Assembly: GCA_003229115.1 (NCBI GenBank)
Contig: QIHT01000178.1
Coordinates: 1-32,109, forward strand
Origin: Gammaproteobacteria bacterium
Lineage (GTDB): Bacteria > Pseudomonadota > Gammaproteobacteria > SZUA-229
Reading direction: 5' to 3'
Length of the DNA: 32,109 nt
The translations under genes and the position numbers were made by a program. Shown piece by piece: positions 1-7,225 of the stretch (within the stretch, counting starts at the first letter, position 1; each line of letters opens with the position of its first letter). Below the pieces are notes generated by a model, which ran no database searches, was not told the DNA's origin, and worked only from the letters and a program-made list of their open reading frames with translations.

Positions 1-289
1 GTATGCGCGCTCCATCAATTTCCGCACTGATATGAACGGCTCCACTGGGCTTAAATTTGCCCACCTTTGCACTATCATGCTCAAACCTCCATATCGCTTC
101 GGGCGAAGGTTTCGGTGAGACCAGCTGTTTTGAGGTCTCTGGTTCCGTTAAATCGGGTGGCAACTCAAGGCGCGTATAGTAATCGGCATCCAGATATTCC
201 TGGCGACGCTCGTTACCATCGGAACCACAACCGCTAATACCCAGCACGGCGACTAAACTCAATAAATAAACTTTGTTACGCATTAACAT
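1..289 (-). CDS. bamC: BamC-like outer membrane assembly lipoprotein (3' part cut off by window edge)
   Basis: Only the first 96 or so codons are present. The product starts with a short hydrophobic signal ending in a lipobox (ISGC), so the mature protein would be a lipoprotein anchored by its cysteine. It then has a YLDADYY...LELPPDL stretch, which resembles the conserved N-terminal part of BamC (NlpB), an accessory lipoprotein of the BAM complex that inserts outer-membrane proteins. The start at 289 is preferred over the in-frame ATG at 283 because GGAG lies 7 bases upstream of 289. The start codon overlaps the restored dapA stop by one base (TGATG), which implies translational coupling. 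The dapA-bamC order is the one known in E. coli. The family call rests on the N-terminus and context only. Confidence 0.75.
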   Translation of the reverse strand, partial: MLMRNKVYLLSLVAVLGISGCGSDGNERRQEYLDADYYTRLELPPDLTEPETSKQLVSPKPSPEAIWRFEHDSAKVGKFKPSGAVHISAEIDGARI

Positions 290-1157
290 CAAATAACTCC
301 AGCTTGTTGCATCGCTTCTCGCAAGGGCGAATGGTATTGTTTTGTGAGCGGTGTCAACGGCAGTCGAATACCCGGCCCATTTCAGCCAAAGCCCACTTCA
401 CCGGGATAGGATTGGCTTCGAGAAATAACTGGCTATGTAAACCCGTCAATGGCGCATTTGCAGCTTCAGCTTTTTCACGCTCGCCGGCCAGAGCTGCTAC
501 ACACATCTCCGCCATGGCTTTCGGTGCGACATTTGAAGTCACTGAAATCACGCCGTGACCACCGCACAACATGAACTCGGTTCCGGTTTCATCATCACCA
601 CTGAAAAACTCGAATACTTCATCCGCTATCTGTGACTGCATCGCCTGCAAACGGTTCAAATCACCGGTCGCATCTTTGATGCCAACAATATTTGGCACAA
701 CGGCCAGTCTTGCCACGGTTTCTGGCAACATGTCACACACCGTCCGCCCGGGCACGTTGTATAAAATTTGCGGGATATCGACCGTTTCAGCAATTTTCCT
801 GTAATGCAGATACAGTCCTTGCTGGGTGGGTTTATTGTAATAAGGCGTGACCAGCAAACAGGCATCAGCTCCACCGTCACGGGCACATTGAGTCAGGTCG
901 ATAGCTTCAGTGGTTGAATTGGCCCCGGTGCCGGCAATCACTGGAATTCGGCCTTTTGCCATTTCTACGGTTCGGCGCATGACCTCACAGTGTTCGGGCA
1001 TATCAAGCGTGGCCGATTCGCCGGTGGTTCCCATGGAAACGATGGCCGAGGTGCCATTTTCGACGTGAAAATCCACCAACCTCTGCAGGCTGTCGTAATC
1101 CACGCTATCATCGGCTGACATTGGCGTAACCAATGCCACCATGCTTCCACGAAACAT
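289..1157 (-). CDS. dapA: 4-hydroxy-tetrahydrodipicolinate synthase DapA, with a frameshift near the 3' end
   Basis: DapA condenses pyruvate with aspartate semialdehyde, the first committed step to diaminopimelate and lysine, in the cytoplasm. Family residues sit at the E. coli positions: GTTGES with T44/T45, Y133 in YNVPGRT, R138, and Schiff-base K161 in GIKDATG. The start at 1157 (MFRGS) has GGGAG just upstream; a longer in-frame start at 1229 adds 24 residues not found in the family. The frame breaks after G261, near 375-378: the read-through frame stops at 354, giving 267 residues ending in GRVFDCR. A different frame from 375 to 291 encodes the expected tail (GIRLPLTPL...AMQQAGVI) and ends at 289-291, overlapping the bamC start. 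The family is usually about 292 residues, so about 10 bases, or at least one, appear to be missing. It could be a sequencing error or a real mutation. Confidence 0.93.
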
Positions 1158-1360
1158 AATTCTCCCGGTAAGATCCAGCTCGAAATCTGTGAAGACACCC
1201 CGGATCAGGGGCCACAAAATAAGGCGCACAGTTAATCAATTTTTATGCCTAATTTCAACGGCTAGACCGTGGTATTTGTCGATAGATACCGGGGGAAACC
1301 ATTCATCGGATCGCACTGTCCAACCAGTGCAATACTCCAGTTAGAGGCTATACTCGGTTA

Positions 1361-1747
1361 ATGGCAACACTAAATCCCCCAAATTTCGATAAATCCGGTA
1401 CAGAACGTCGTACTTACAGCCGAATCCCCTTCAGTGCTGAAGTTGTCATGCAAAGCGGGCATGAGGAATGGAGCTGCAATCTGGTCGACATTTCACTAAA
1501 AGGCATGCTCGTAGAACCCCCCTCAGAACTTGATATCGATATCAGCAAACCTTGTGCAGTTGCACTGTTCCTGGGTGACGAAGCCTCGATTCACGCCCGC
1601 GTAAAAATTGCACATAGCGATAATGGGCACTGGGGCCTGGAATGGTTACATATTGATATTGATAGCCTCAAACATCTGCGTCGTCTACTGGAACTGAACC
1701 TGAATGACCCGAACCTGTTAAACAGAGAACTGGCTGAACTGGGTTAA
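1361..1747 (+). CDS. PilZ domain protein, probable c-di-GMP receptor
   Basis: A 128-residue single-domain protein. The N-terminal RRTYSR (R17 and R21 form the RxxxR motif) and D43-I-S-L-K-G48 (DxSxxG) are the two c-di-GMP binding signatures of PilZ domains, so it very likely binds cyclic di-GMP. No signal peptide or membrane segment is visible, so it should be cytoplasmic. Its output partner cannot be told from sequence. It lies between dapA (divergent) and gcvR, interrupting the dapA/gcvR pair that is adjacent in E. coli. There is no strong Shine-Dalgarno sequence at the ATG; GAGG lies 14 bases or so upstream, and a TATACT hexamer (1349-1354) lies so close that a nearly leaderless transcript is possible. 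Confidence 0.85.
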   Translation: MATLNPPNFDKSGTERRTYSRIPFSAEVVMQSGHEEWSCNLVDISLKGMLVEPPSELDIDISKPCAVALFLGDEASIHARVKIAHSDNGHWGLEWLHIDIDSLKHLRRLLELNLNDPNLLNRELAELG

Positions 1748-1762
1748 AGTTAAAGCAACTCC

Positions 1763-1826
1763 GGCCATCTATTCCGAAGTGGCCAGGCAATTAATTTAGG
1801 TCAAATTCCCCTGATGTATCAATCAG
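1763..1826 (+). repeat. Imperfect direct repeat, copy 1
   Basis: A 64-base stretch just after the PilZ stop that recurs at 2004-2068 with roughly 80% identity and a one-base length difference. The best-conserved blocks are AATTAATTTAGGT and CTGATGTAT. Palindrome A1 begins one base after this copy. The rest of the 341-base gap (1748-2088) holds that palindrome, about 100 bases with no recognisable feature, and copy 2. Confidence 0.8.
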
Positions 1827-1827
1827 T

Positions 1828-1905
1828 TTCGTAGGGCGGGCATTGCCCGCCAGCTCACAGAGTAACATTGATGGGATAAACGGTGGGCAATGCCCACCCT
1901 ACGAA
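1828..1905. repeat. Palindromic repeat, family A (copy A1)
   Basis: Two GC-rich arms in inverted orientation. The left arm runs TTCGTAGGGCGGGCATTGCC and the right arm ends CCACCCTACGAA. Each arm is itself nearly palindromic (GGCGGGC..GCCCGCC and GGTGGGCA..TGCCCACC), giving a REP/BIME-like pair of hairpins. A second copy lies at 26459-26523. This type of extragenic palindrome is common in proteobacterial chromosomes. Confidence 0.85.
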
Positions 1906-2003
1906 GCTTAAAGAGATTGCCACCCAGTGTTTATGCCGAGTTATCCGAGGCTCATAATGGCAAAAGAACAACTTTTTTCTTAAGTTAAGTACCATTAGAA
2001 TCA

Positions 2004-2068
2004 GGCCGCTCTATTCAGAAGTGGTCAACGAATTAATTTAGGTTAAACTGTACTGATGTATAAATCAG
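2004..2068 (+). repeat. Imperfect direct repeat, copy 2, in the gcvR upstream region
   Basis: The second copy of the 64-base repeat at 1763-1826, ending 20 bases before the gcvR start codon. It includes a TATAAA hexamer (about 2059-2064), so it may carry the gcvR promoter; copy 1 has TATCAA at the same place. No convincing -35 was seen. Confidence 0.75.
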
Positions 2069-2088
2069 CATCAGGGTCGTAAGTCATC

Positions 2089-2616
2089 ATGCCAAAAAAA
2101 CTAGTCATCACCGCTTTAGGCGCTGATCGCCCTGGCATTGTTAATGAACTAAGCGATGCACTCTGTTCGAACAAGTTAAATATCGAAGACAGCCGTATGA
2201 GTGTGCTCGGCGGTGAATTTGCCATCCTGTTACTGGTCAGCGGTACCAGCCAGGCAGCTGAGGCTTTTGTTGCGAGTCAGCCGGACATAGAAAACTCGCT
2301 GAAAATGAAACTAACCATCAAGCTCACCGAAACAAAAGCAGAATCACAACAGCTGATACCTTACGATGTCGATGTCGTCGCCATCGACAACCCCGGCATT
2401 GTTCATAACCTGGCCAGTTTCTTTTCAAGCCGCCAGATTAATATTGTCGATCTGGAAACTGATCGTTATGCCGCCGCTCATACAGGTACGACCATGTTCT
2501 CGCTACACATGACCATTGGTGTGCCAACAGATACCGCCATCGCCAGTCTACGTGATGAGTTCATGACAATCTGTGACGAACTCAATCTGGATGCAACACT
2601 GTCATCAACGGTTTAA
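2089..2616 (+). CDS. gcvR: GcvR-like glycine cleavage system regulator (two ACT domains)
   Basis: A 175-residue cytoplasmic protein with two ACT domains, at about residues 4-70 and 90-165. The N-terminal ITALGADRPGIV and the second DNPGIVHNLASFF are ACT starts. In E. coli GcvR acts with GcvA to repress the glycine cleavage operon and responds to glycine; it lacks a DNA-binding domain, as here. The gene is divergent from dapA and followed 25 bases later by prxQ, as in the E. coli gcvR-bcp pair, which supports the assignment. GcvA itself is not in this window, so the regulatory role is inferred from family and synteny. Confidence 0.85.
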   Translation: MPKKLVITALGADRPGIVNELSDALCSNKLNIEDSRMSVLGGEFAILLLVSGTSQAAEAFVASQPDIENSLKMKLTIKLTETKAESQQLIPYDVDVVAIDNPGIVHNLASFFSSRQINIVDLETDRYAAAHTGTTMFSLHMTIGVPTDTAIASLRDEFMTICDELNLDATLSSTV

Positions 2617-2641
2617 GCCTTATTTTTTCGAGACAAATAAC

Positions 2642-3103
2642 ATGGTCACCCTGGGTAAAAAAGTAAAAAATTTTAAAGCAGCAGCTACTGGCGATAAAAC
2701 CATCAGCCTGAATGATTACAAAGGTAAAAAACTGGTGCTTTATTTTTATCCCAAAGACAGCACATCAGGTTGCACTACCGAAGGCCAGAACTTTCGTGAC
2801 GCTAAAGCTCGTTTCACAAAACAGAACACTGTCATTATTGGCGTTTCTCGTGACAGCCTGAAATCTCACGAAAATTTTTGTGAAAAACAGAAATTCAATT
2901 TTGATTTATTATCCGATAGCGATGAGGCATTGTGCACACAGTTTGACGTCATCAAAATGAAAAACATGTACGGAAAAAAAGTGCTGGGTGTTGAACGCAG
3001 CACATTCCTGATTGATGAAAAAGGCGTACTCCGGCAGGAGTGGCGCAAAGTTAAAGTCGAAGGCCATGTAGAAGAAGTTCTGGCTGCAACAAAATCTATT
3101 TAA
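2642..3103 (+). CDS. bcp: Thioredoxin-dependent peroxiredoxin, PrxQ/Bcp family
   Basis: A 153-residue cytoplasmic peroxidase reducing H2O2 and organic hydroperoxides. The peroxidatic cysteine is C44 (STSGCTTEG), after the thioredoxin-fold strand LVLYFYPKD. The E. coli Bcp resolving cysteine at C+5 is absent (Q49). C80 (NFCEK) lies 36 residues after C44, the spacing known for PrxQ enzymes whose resolving cysteine sits in helix alpha-3, so C44-C80 is the likely disulfide. The start at 2642 is preferred over the upstream in-frame start at 2573 because that overlaps gcvR and adds a tail foreign to the family; a purine-rich GAGA lies upstream. It is probably co-transcribed with gcvR. Confidence 0.9.
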   Translation: MVTLGKKVKNFKAAATGDKTISLNDYKGKKLVLYFYPKDSTSGCTTEGQNFRDAKARFTKQNTVIIGVSRDSLKSHENFCEKQKFNFDLLSDSDEALCTQFDVIKMKNMYGKKVLGVERSTFLIDEKGVLRQEWRKVKVEGHVEEVLAATKSI

Positions 3104-3155
3104 AGACTATTTCTCTGCTGCATGTGGAACAGGTTTAAGTAAAAAGACAAAAAAC

Positions 3156-3260
3156 TTGCCGCGAAGGACGCAAAGGGCGCAAAAAAAGATAAGATCTTTG
3201 GTTAAACACAAATAGATATTGTTTTTGCTTTTTTCGCGTCCTTTGCGTTCTTCGCGGCAT
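3156..3260. repeat. Palindromic repeat, family B (copy B1)
   Basis: Inverted arms TTGCCGCGAAGGACGCAAAG (from 3156) and its near-complement ending TTCTTCGCGGCA (to 3259), separated by an AT-rich loop of about 40 bases. It fills the gap between the convergent prxQ and YheT genes, where it may act as a bidirectional terminator. Related copies are at 4317, 8004 and 11727. Confidence 0.85.
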
Positions 3261-3303
3261 AATTTGTTTTAGGTTTTTTTCATAACTTCATTGTTTGTTT
3301 TAG

Positions 3304-4281
3304 CTAATCAATAAAGCCTGACAAATACTCCGGGATACGTTTCTGCAACCAGAAGACAGGCTTGCGTACACTCCCGGCAACAAAACCCACATGGCCGCCA
3401 TATTGACTAAGTTCGAGCTCAACCGACTCGGACAAATCAGATTCATCAGGCACAATATCAGGCAACATGAAAGGGTCATCCAGTGCGTGAATCATCAAAG
3501 CAGGTTTTTTAATTTCTTTTAAATACTGGCGCGCACTACTACGAGCATAATAATCATCGACTCCTGCAAAACCATGCAGAGGTGCTGTGGCTAAATCATC
3601 GAACTGCCAAAATGTTTTTAATTGTCTTATGCCTGTTTTATTTAATCCAATCAATTGCTCAAAATCAAAACGCACCGCCTTATCAAGCATTTTTTGCTTC
3701 AGTAGACCAACAAGATATCGTTGGTAAAATCGTGAAAAACCCTGATTTAAACGTTGCGCACATAAATCCAGTTGCACTGGCGCACAAACGCTCACCACCG
3801 CCTTCAGTGGTGAGGCGCTGGCATATTCGGCCTGTAACTTGAGTAACATGTTACCGCCCAGGGAATAACCGACAGCAGCTAAAGGCGTGTCCGGATATTT
3901 TCTTTTTAAAGCATCTATCATGAAACGCGCATCACCCGTTTCACCACTGTGGTAAGAGCGAGGCAACCGGTTGGGGCGCCCTGAACAACCACGAAAATGC
4001 ATTAACACCGCCTGCCAGCCTTGCTCATGCAGCGCCTGCATAATACCGCTCGCATAATGTGAATCTACCGAACCTTCGAGACCGTGAAAAACAACCACGA
4101 TGGGCTTTTCATTAACAGGTTCATTAGTCCATGAGCAATCAAGGAAATCACCATCATCAAGTTCAAGCGTTTGTTGAAAATAGTTTTTGTTGCTTCGATT
4201 TTTTAACAGAAGAGGTAGAACGGTTTGCAGGTGAGGACTAGCAAGGCCAAATGCCGGGCGGAACTGACTTTGAGTAATCAT
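3304..4281 (-). CDS. yheT: YheT-family alpha/beta hydrolase
   Basis: A 325-residue alpha/beta hydrolase of the YheT/ABHD1-3 group. The N-terminal F-x-P-A-FGLASPHLQT motif is the family hallmark, followed by the oxyanion strand VVVFHGLEG (about 62-70), the FRGCSGRPN segment, and the nucleophile elbow GYSLGGN with S140. The acid is the aspartate in HALDDPFMLP and the base is the histidine in YGGHVGF. No signal peptide is visible. The family acts on esters, but the natural substrate of the bacterial proteins is not established. It converges on prxQ with palindrome B1 between them. B2 lies upstream. Confidence 0.88.
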   Translation of the reverse strand: MITQSQFRPAFGLASPHLQTVLPLLLKNRSNKNYFQQTLELDDGDFLDCSWTNEPVNEKPIVVVFHGLEGSVDSHYASGIMQALHEQGWQAVLMHFRGCSGRPNRLPRSYHSGETGDARFMIDALKRKYPDTPLAAVGYSLGGNMLLKLQAEYASASPLKAVVSVCAPVQLDLCAQRLNQGFSRFYQRYLVGLLKQKMLDKAVRFDFEQLIGLNKTGIRQLKTFWQFDDLATAPLHGFAGVDDYYARSSARQYLKEIKKPALMIHALDDPFMLPDIVPDESDLSESVELELSQYGGHVGFVAGSVRKPVFWLQKRIPEYLSGFID

Positions 4282-4316
4282 GTGATTGCATAGTAACAGT
4301 AAAAGCTAGAGCATTA

Positions 4317-4401
4317 TTTGCCGCGAAAAACGCAAAGAGCGCAAAAAAGGCGATTGTTTTTTAAAACACTACTTTGCGCCTGTTGCATTTTTCGCGGCAA
4401 A
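4317..4401. repeat. Palindromic repeat, family B (copy B2)
   Basis: Arms TTTGCCGCGAAAAACGCAAA (from 4317) and ...TTTTTCGCGGCAAA (to 4401) with a loop of about 20 bases. Both arms carry AAAAA where B1 carries AAGGA or AAGAA. It lies between two minus-strand genes, just upstream of YheT and downstream of the DUF4412-like gene. Confidence 0.85.
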
Positions 4402-4422
4402 AAAAGTTATTTATTTTTATTT

Positions 4423-5259
4423 CTACCGTCCCTGCTGCTGCATCATTTCCTGATAGCGTTTCATTTGTTCCATCGCTTCCGGTGGCATGCTGCCTGATTG
4501 CTGCATCTGTTTCATCATCTGCTGCATATCAGGCATCTGGCCCTGGCTATTGTTCATGCCCTGACCCATACCCTGCTTCGCGCGGTTCATCTGCTCTGCC
4601 ATGGTGGTGGTTTTGTATCCTTTAGGTAAAACAAAAGCATTCGCCGGTAAGCTGGCATTGGTCTTGATGCTTTTAATTTCACTGGTTACTTTACCGTTAG
4701 CGTCCAGCATCCTCATTGGAACACCCACTTTTTCACCCTGGGAAGCAAAATCCATATTTGCGCGCGTACAAACATCCAGCATAGCTGCATAGCCACCAAT
4801 CGCGGCACGCTGTTTTTCTGCCATGGTTTTCATTGATTCAAACAATTTGTCGATGCCGGTGGTTTCCATCGCGGCTTTCGAGCCAAACAATGTTCCACAC
4901 ACTTTGCCTTCAGCTTTAAGTGTGAATTTTTTGGTTGAGTAACCAGCTATCATCGGACCGCTACCGTTGGAAACGAGTTCGATTTTTATCTTTGGTACAG
5001 GTTTTCCGCCCAGTGAAGGCATATCGCCACTCATATCCAGTATTTGTCTCTTCTCCGGAATGACAGCGAACATGGTCTGTTTTTTGTAATCGATTAACAT
5101 ATAGCCCTGACGCTCGCCCATGTCGATCCTCGATTTACTACCCTCCATCATGACCTGGGTTTGTCCAGCATTCTCGCTGGCGACTTCAATTAATGTCGCC
5201 GCAATCGCAGTATTACCCAACAGACAAAAAACCAGGGGGAGTGTTTTTTTCAGAAGCAT
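4423..5259 (-). CDS. Secreted DUF4412-like protein of unknown function
   Basis: A 278-residue protein with a clear Sec signal peptide (LLKKTLPLVFCLLGNTAIA, cleavage near residue 20), so probably periplasmic. The core resembles DUF4412-type proteins: beta-rich, with a repeated pattern of short strands and an LP..FVLPKGYK segment near residue 205. Two cysteines, C121 and C164, could form a disulfide. From about residue 218 the chain becomes a low-complexity Met/Gln-rich tail (QGMGQGM, QQMMKQMQQ) predicted to be helical or disordered. AAGGA lies 10 bases before the start. It is divergent from the porin operon, sharing a 200-base upstream region that includes an FNR-type box. I cannot assign a function; methionine-rich tails sometimes bind copper, but that is speculation. 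Confidence 0.7.
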   Translation of the reverse strand: MLLKKTLPLVFCLLGNTAIAATLIEVASENAGQTQVMMEGSKSRIDMGERQGYMLIDYKKQTMFAVIPEKRQILDMSGDMPSLGGKPVPKIKIELVSNGSGPMIAGYSTKKFTLKAEGKVCGTLFGSKAAMETTGIDKLFESMKTMAEKQRAAIGGYAAMLDVCTRANMDFASQGEKVGVPMRMLDANGKVTSEIKSIKTNASLPANAFVLPKGYKTTTMAEQMNRAKQGMGQGMNNSQGQMPDMQQMMKQMQQSGSMPPEAMEQMKRYQEMMQQQGR

Positions 5260-5363
5260 TATTTTGTTTCCTTGGGTATGTGTGCCGGTGGAGCTACAGG
5301 GTGGCGCAATAATACACGTTCGCCAGCTTTTCTCATAACTCGCCCAGTGAATATAAAAAACCC

Positions 5364-5377
5364 TTGATCTGCATCAA
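5364..5377. promoter_or_regulatory. Perfect FNR/Anr-type box
   Basis: TTGATctgcATCAA matches the FNR/Anr/Dnr consensus TTGATnnnnATCAA exactly. Its centre (5370.5) lies about 60 bases before the start predicted from the TATAAT at 5417, the usual place for a class I FNR activator site. It lies about 105 bases upstream of the divergent DUF4412-like gene, so either side could be the target. Confidence 0.7.
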
Positions 5378-5384
5378 ACCCATA

Positions 5385-5422
5385 TGAGAATCATCTGCAT
5401 TCAGAAAAATCGTCTGTATAAT
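5385..5422 (+). promoter_or_regulatory. Promoter of the porin operon with Fur-like site
   Basis: A perfect -10 TATAAT is at 5417-5422; the -35 region (TCTGCA, 5394-5399, 17-base spacer) is poor, as expected for an activated promoter. The 15-mer TGAGAATCATCTGCA at 5385-5399 matches 11 of 15 positions of the Fur core TGATAATCATTATCA, including the typical GAGAATCAT half. It overlaps the -35, so bound Fur would block RNA polymerase. Confidence 0.55.
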
Positions 5423-5462
5423 GCCCCCATTATTTAGACTTTACTTATATTTGGAGACATTA

Positions 5463-6611
5463 ATGAAGTGGCATTCAGCAATGCAAGTACTTGTTTATAC
5501 AGGAATTTTATCCACAGTATCGTTATCAGCACAGGCCGTAACCGATGAAGAATTTAACGAATTGAAAGCACGATTCGAAGCCCTGGCCGATGCCGTTGAA
5601 GAATTCGACAGACCGGTTGAAAACCGCGCCACCATCGGTGCTTACGGTGAAATGCATTACAACAATCTCGAAGACCCGGCAGGCAATACCAGCAAGGACT
5701 TAAGTTTTCACCGATTCATTTTGTTCGTGGGTTACGAGTTCAGCGACAAAATCCGGTTTTTCTCAGAAATTGAACTGGAGAACTCGCTGGTCGAAGATAC
5801 AGCTGATGGCTCTGGCCCGGGTGAAATTGAACTGGAACAAGCCTATATTGAGTTTGATCTGACAGAAAATATGGAAGCTAAAGGTGGCTTGTTCCTGATT
5901 CCTGTCGGTCTCATCAATGAGACACACGAACCTCCTCGCTTCTATGGCGTCGAGCGCAACATCGTAGAAAAAGAAATTATTCCCGCCACCTGGTGGGAAG
6001 GTGGTGCGGTTCTGTCAGGCCGAATGGGTACTACAGGATTCAGCTACGACCTGGCGGTCACTTCTGGCCTGGATAGCGGTGTCGAGATTCGTGACGGCCG
6101 CCAGAAAGTCGCTAAAGCCAATGCCAATGACCTCGCTTACACTAGCCGACTAAAATACACCGGAACGGCTGGAGTGGAATTATCAGGTACACTGCAATAC
6201 CAGTCTGATATGACACAGGGCCTCGATCCTACCATTGGCAGTGCTACCTTGCTTGAAGTACATGTTATCTACGATATTGGTCCTGTTAACCTGCGCGCAC
6301 TTTATGCTGGCTGGGATATTGATGTCAGCAATGCGGCAACGGCTATCAATAAAACAAAAAACAAACAAGATGGCTACTACCTGGAAAGCTCATGGAAATT
6401 TGTTAAAAGTGCCGGCGTATACGCTCGCTATAATGTCTGGGACAATGGTGGTTTTGGTGATACCGAAAAAATCAAAACCGAGATTGGTATAAGTTACTGG
6501 CCTCATGAAGATGTGGTACTCAAATTTGATATCCAGTCAGAAGACTATGGTGATACTGTCAAGGCAAGTGAAGCCGATGGTTTCAATCTGGGCATTGGTT
6601 ACCAGTTCTAA
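5463..6611 (+). CDS. Outer-membrane porin (OprO/OprP-like beta-barrel)
   Basis: A 382-residue protein with a signal peptide (cleavage near SAQA, about residue 25), a short helical stretch (DEEFNELKARFEALADAVEEF) and then alternating beta-strands to a C-terminal phenylalanine (GIGYQF), the outer-membrane barrel insertion signal. Segments such as FHRFILFVGYEFSDKIRFFSEIELE and the WWEGG loop match the phosphate-selective porin O/P type found in many gammaproteobacteria. The solute is unknown. The start at 5463 has GGAG 8 bases upstream; an upstream in-frame start at 5421 falls on the -10 hexamer. It is the first gene of an operon with the FMN-binding and PepSY genes, so it may feed a substrate such as an iron chelate to them (inference). 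Confidence 0.85.
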   Translation: MKWHSAMQVLVYTGILSTVSLSAQAVTDEEFNELKARFEALADAVEEFDRPVENRATIGAYGEMHYNNLEDPAGNTSKDLSFHRFILFVGYEFSDKIRFFSEIELENSLVEDTADGSGPGEIELEQAYIEFDLTENMEAKGGLFLIPVGLINETHEPPRFYGVERNIVEKEIIPATWWEGGAVLSGRMGTTGFSYDLAVTSGLDSGVEIRDGRQKVAKANANDLAYTSRLKYTGTAGVELSGTLQYQSDMTQGLDPTIGSATLLEVHVIYDIGPVNLRALYAGWDIDVSNAATAINKTKNKQDGYYLESSWKFVKSAGVYARYNVWDNGGFGDTEKIKTEIGISYWPHEDVVLKFDIQSEDYGDTVKASEADGFNLGIGYQF

Positions 6612-6654
6612 TTTGTGAAAAATATTCAGCACCACCTTCTGTTGTTTGCAATTG

Positions 6655-6681
6655 CGGGGGGAAATTTGCCCCCTCTTTTTC
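6655..6681 (+). terminator. Hairpin with T-run after the porin gene, possible attenuator
   Basis: GGGGG (6657-6661) pairs with CCCCC (6669-6673) over a seven-base loop and is followed by TCTTTTT. It resembles an intrinsic terminator and sits between the porin and the next gene on the same strand. Partial read-through would give high porin and lower FMN/PepSY expression. Confidence 0.6.
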
Positions 6682-6703
6682 GCTAACGAACAGGTATGCC
6701 ACT

Positions 6704-7225
6704 ATGAAATACATACTGACATTACTTTTACTCCTGTTTATTAATAGTGCACAGGCAGGCGGCGTCTACCAAACACAGGAAAGCTTCCTCGCCGAAGTGT
6801 TTTCGAAAGACATACCAAAACCCGAGGTGATTTGGCCTGACAAAACACTGAAGAAAAAGATTGCAGCCATTCTTGGCCACAAATACAAAAGCCTTCGTAT
6901 TCGTTACTGGAAAAAAAATAACAGAACCGCCTGGGTACTTGAGGAGATCGGCAAAGATAAACCGATCACTACTGGTTTTGTGATCAACAATCAAAAAATC
7001 GAGAGCGTACGTGTATTAATATTCCGTGAAAGTCGCGGCTGGGAAGTACGCCATACTTTTTTCACCGAACAGTTTGATGACGCCATTCTTGAAGATGATA
7101 TGGAACTTAGCAGAAACATTAATAATATCTCTGGCGCAACACTATCCGTGCGCGCCGTAAAAAAACTGGCGCGTCTTGCGTTGTTACTGGACATGCATGT
7201 CAGCGTTAAACAGGGAAAATCATGA
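6704..7225 (+). CDS. Secreted FMN-binding domain protein
   Basis: A 173-residue protein with a signal peptide (LLLLLFINSAQA, cleavage near residue 18), hence periplasmic. The C-terminal SGATLSVRAV carries the flavinylation signature S-G-A-T of FMN_bind proteins (NqrC/RnfG type). T146 should be linked covalently to FMN by ApbE, which is not in this window. The RESRGWEVRH strand and preceding NNISG are typical. Such domains shuttle electrons outside the cytoplasmic membrane. Its stop overlaps the PepSY start by four bases (ATGA), implying a coupled pair. The domain is distinctive; the electron donor and acceptor are inferred. Confidence 0.85.
   Translation: MKYILTLLLLLFINSAQAGGVYQTQESFLAEVFSKDIPKPEVIWPDKTLKKKIAAILGHKYKSLRIRYWKKNNRTAWVLEEIGKDKPITTGFVINNQKIESVRVLIFRESRGWEVRHTFFTEQFDDAILEDDMELSRNINNISGATLSVRAVKKLARLALLLDMHVSVKQGKS

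Noticed and set aside
304-558. Plus-strand frame of 84 residues opposite the 3' part of dapA
   Set aside because: It lies entirely antisense to conserved DapA coding sequence, starts with TTG, and has no ribosome site or recognisable domain.
1326-1354. Promoter for the PilZ gene at TATACT
   Set aside because: No acceptable -35 at the right spacing, and the ATG follows at once, so I mention it only in the gene entry.
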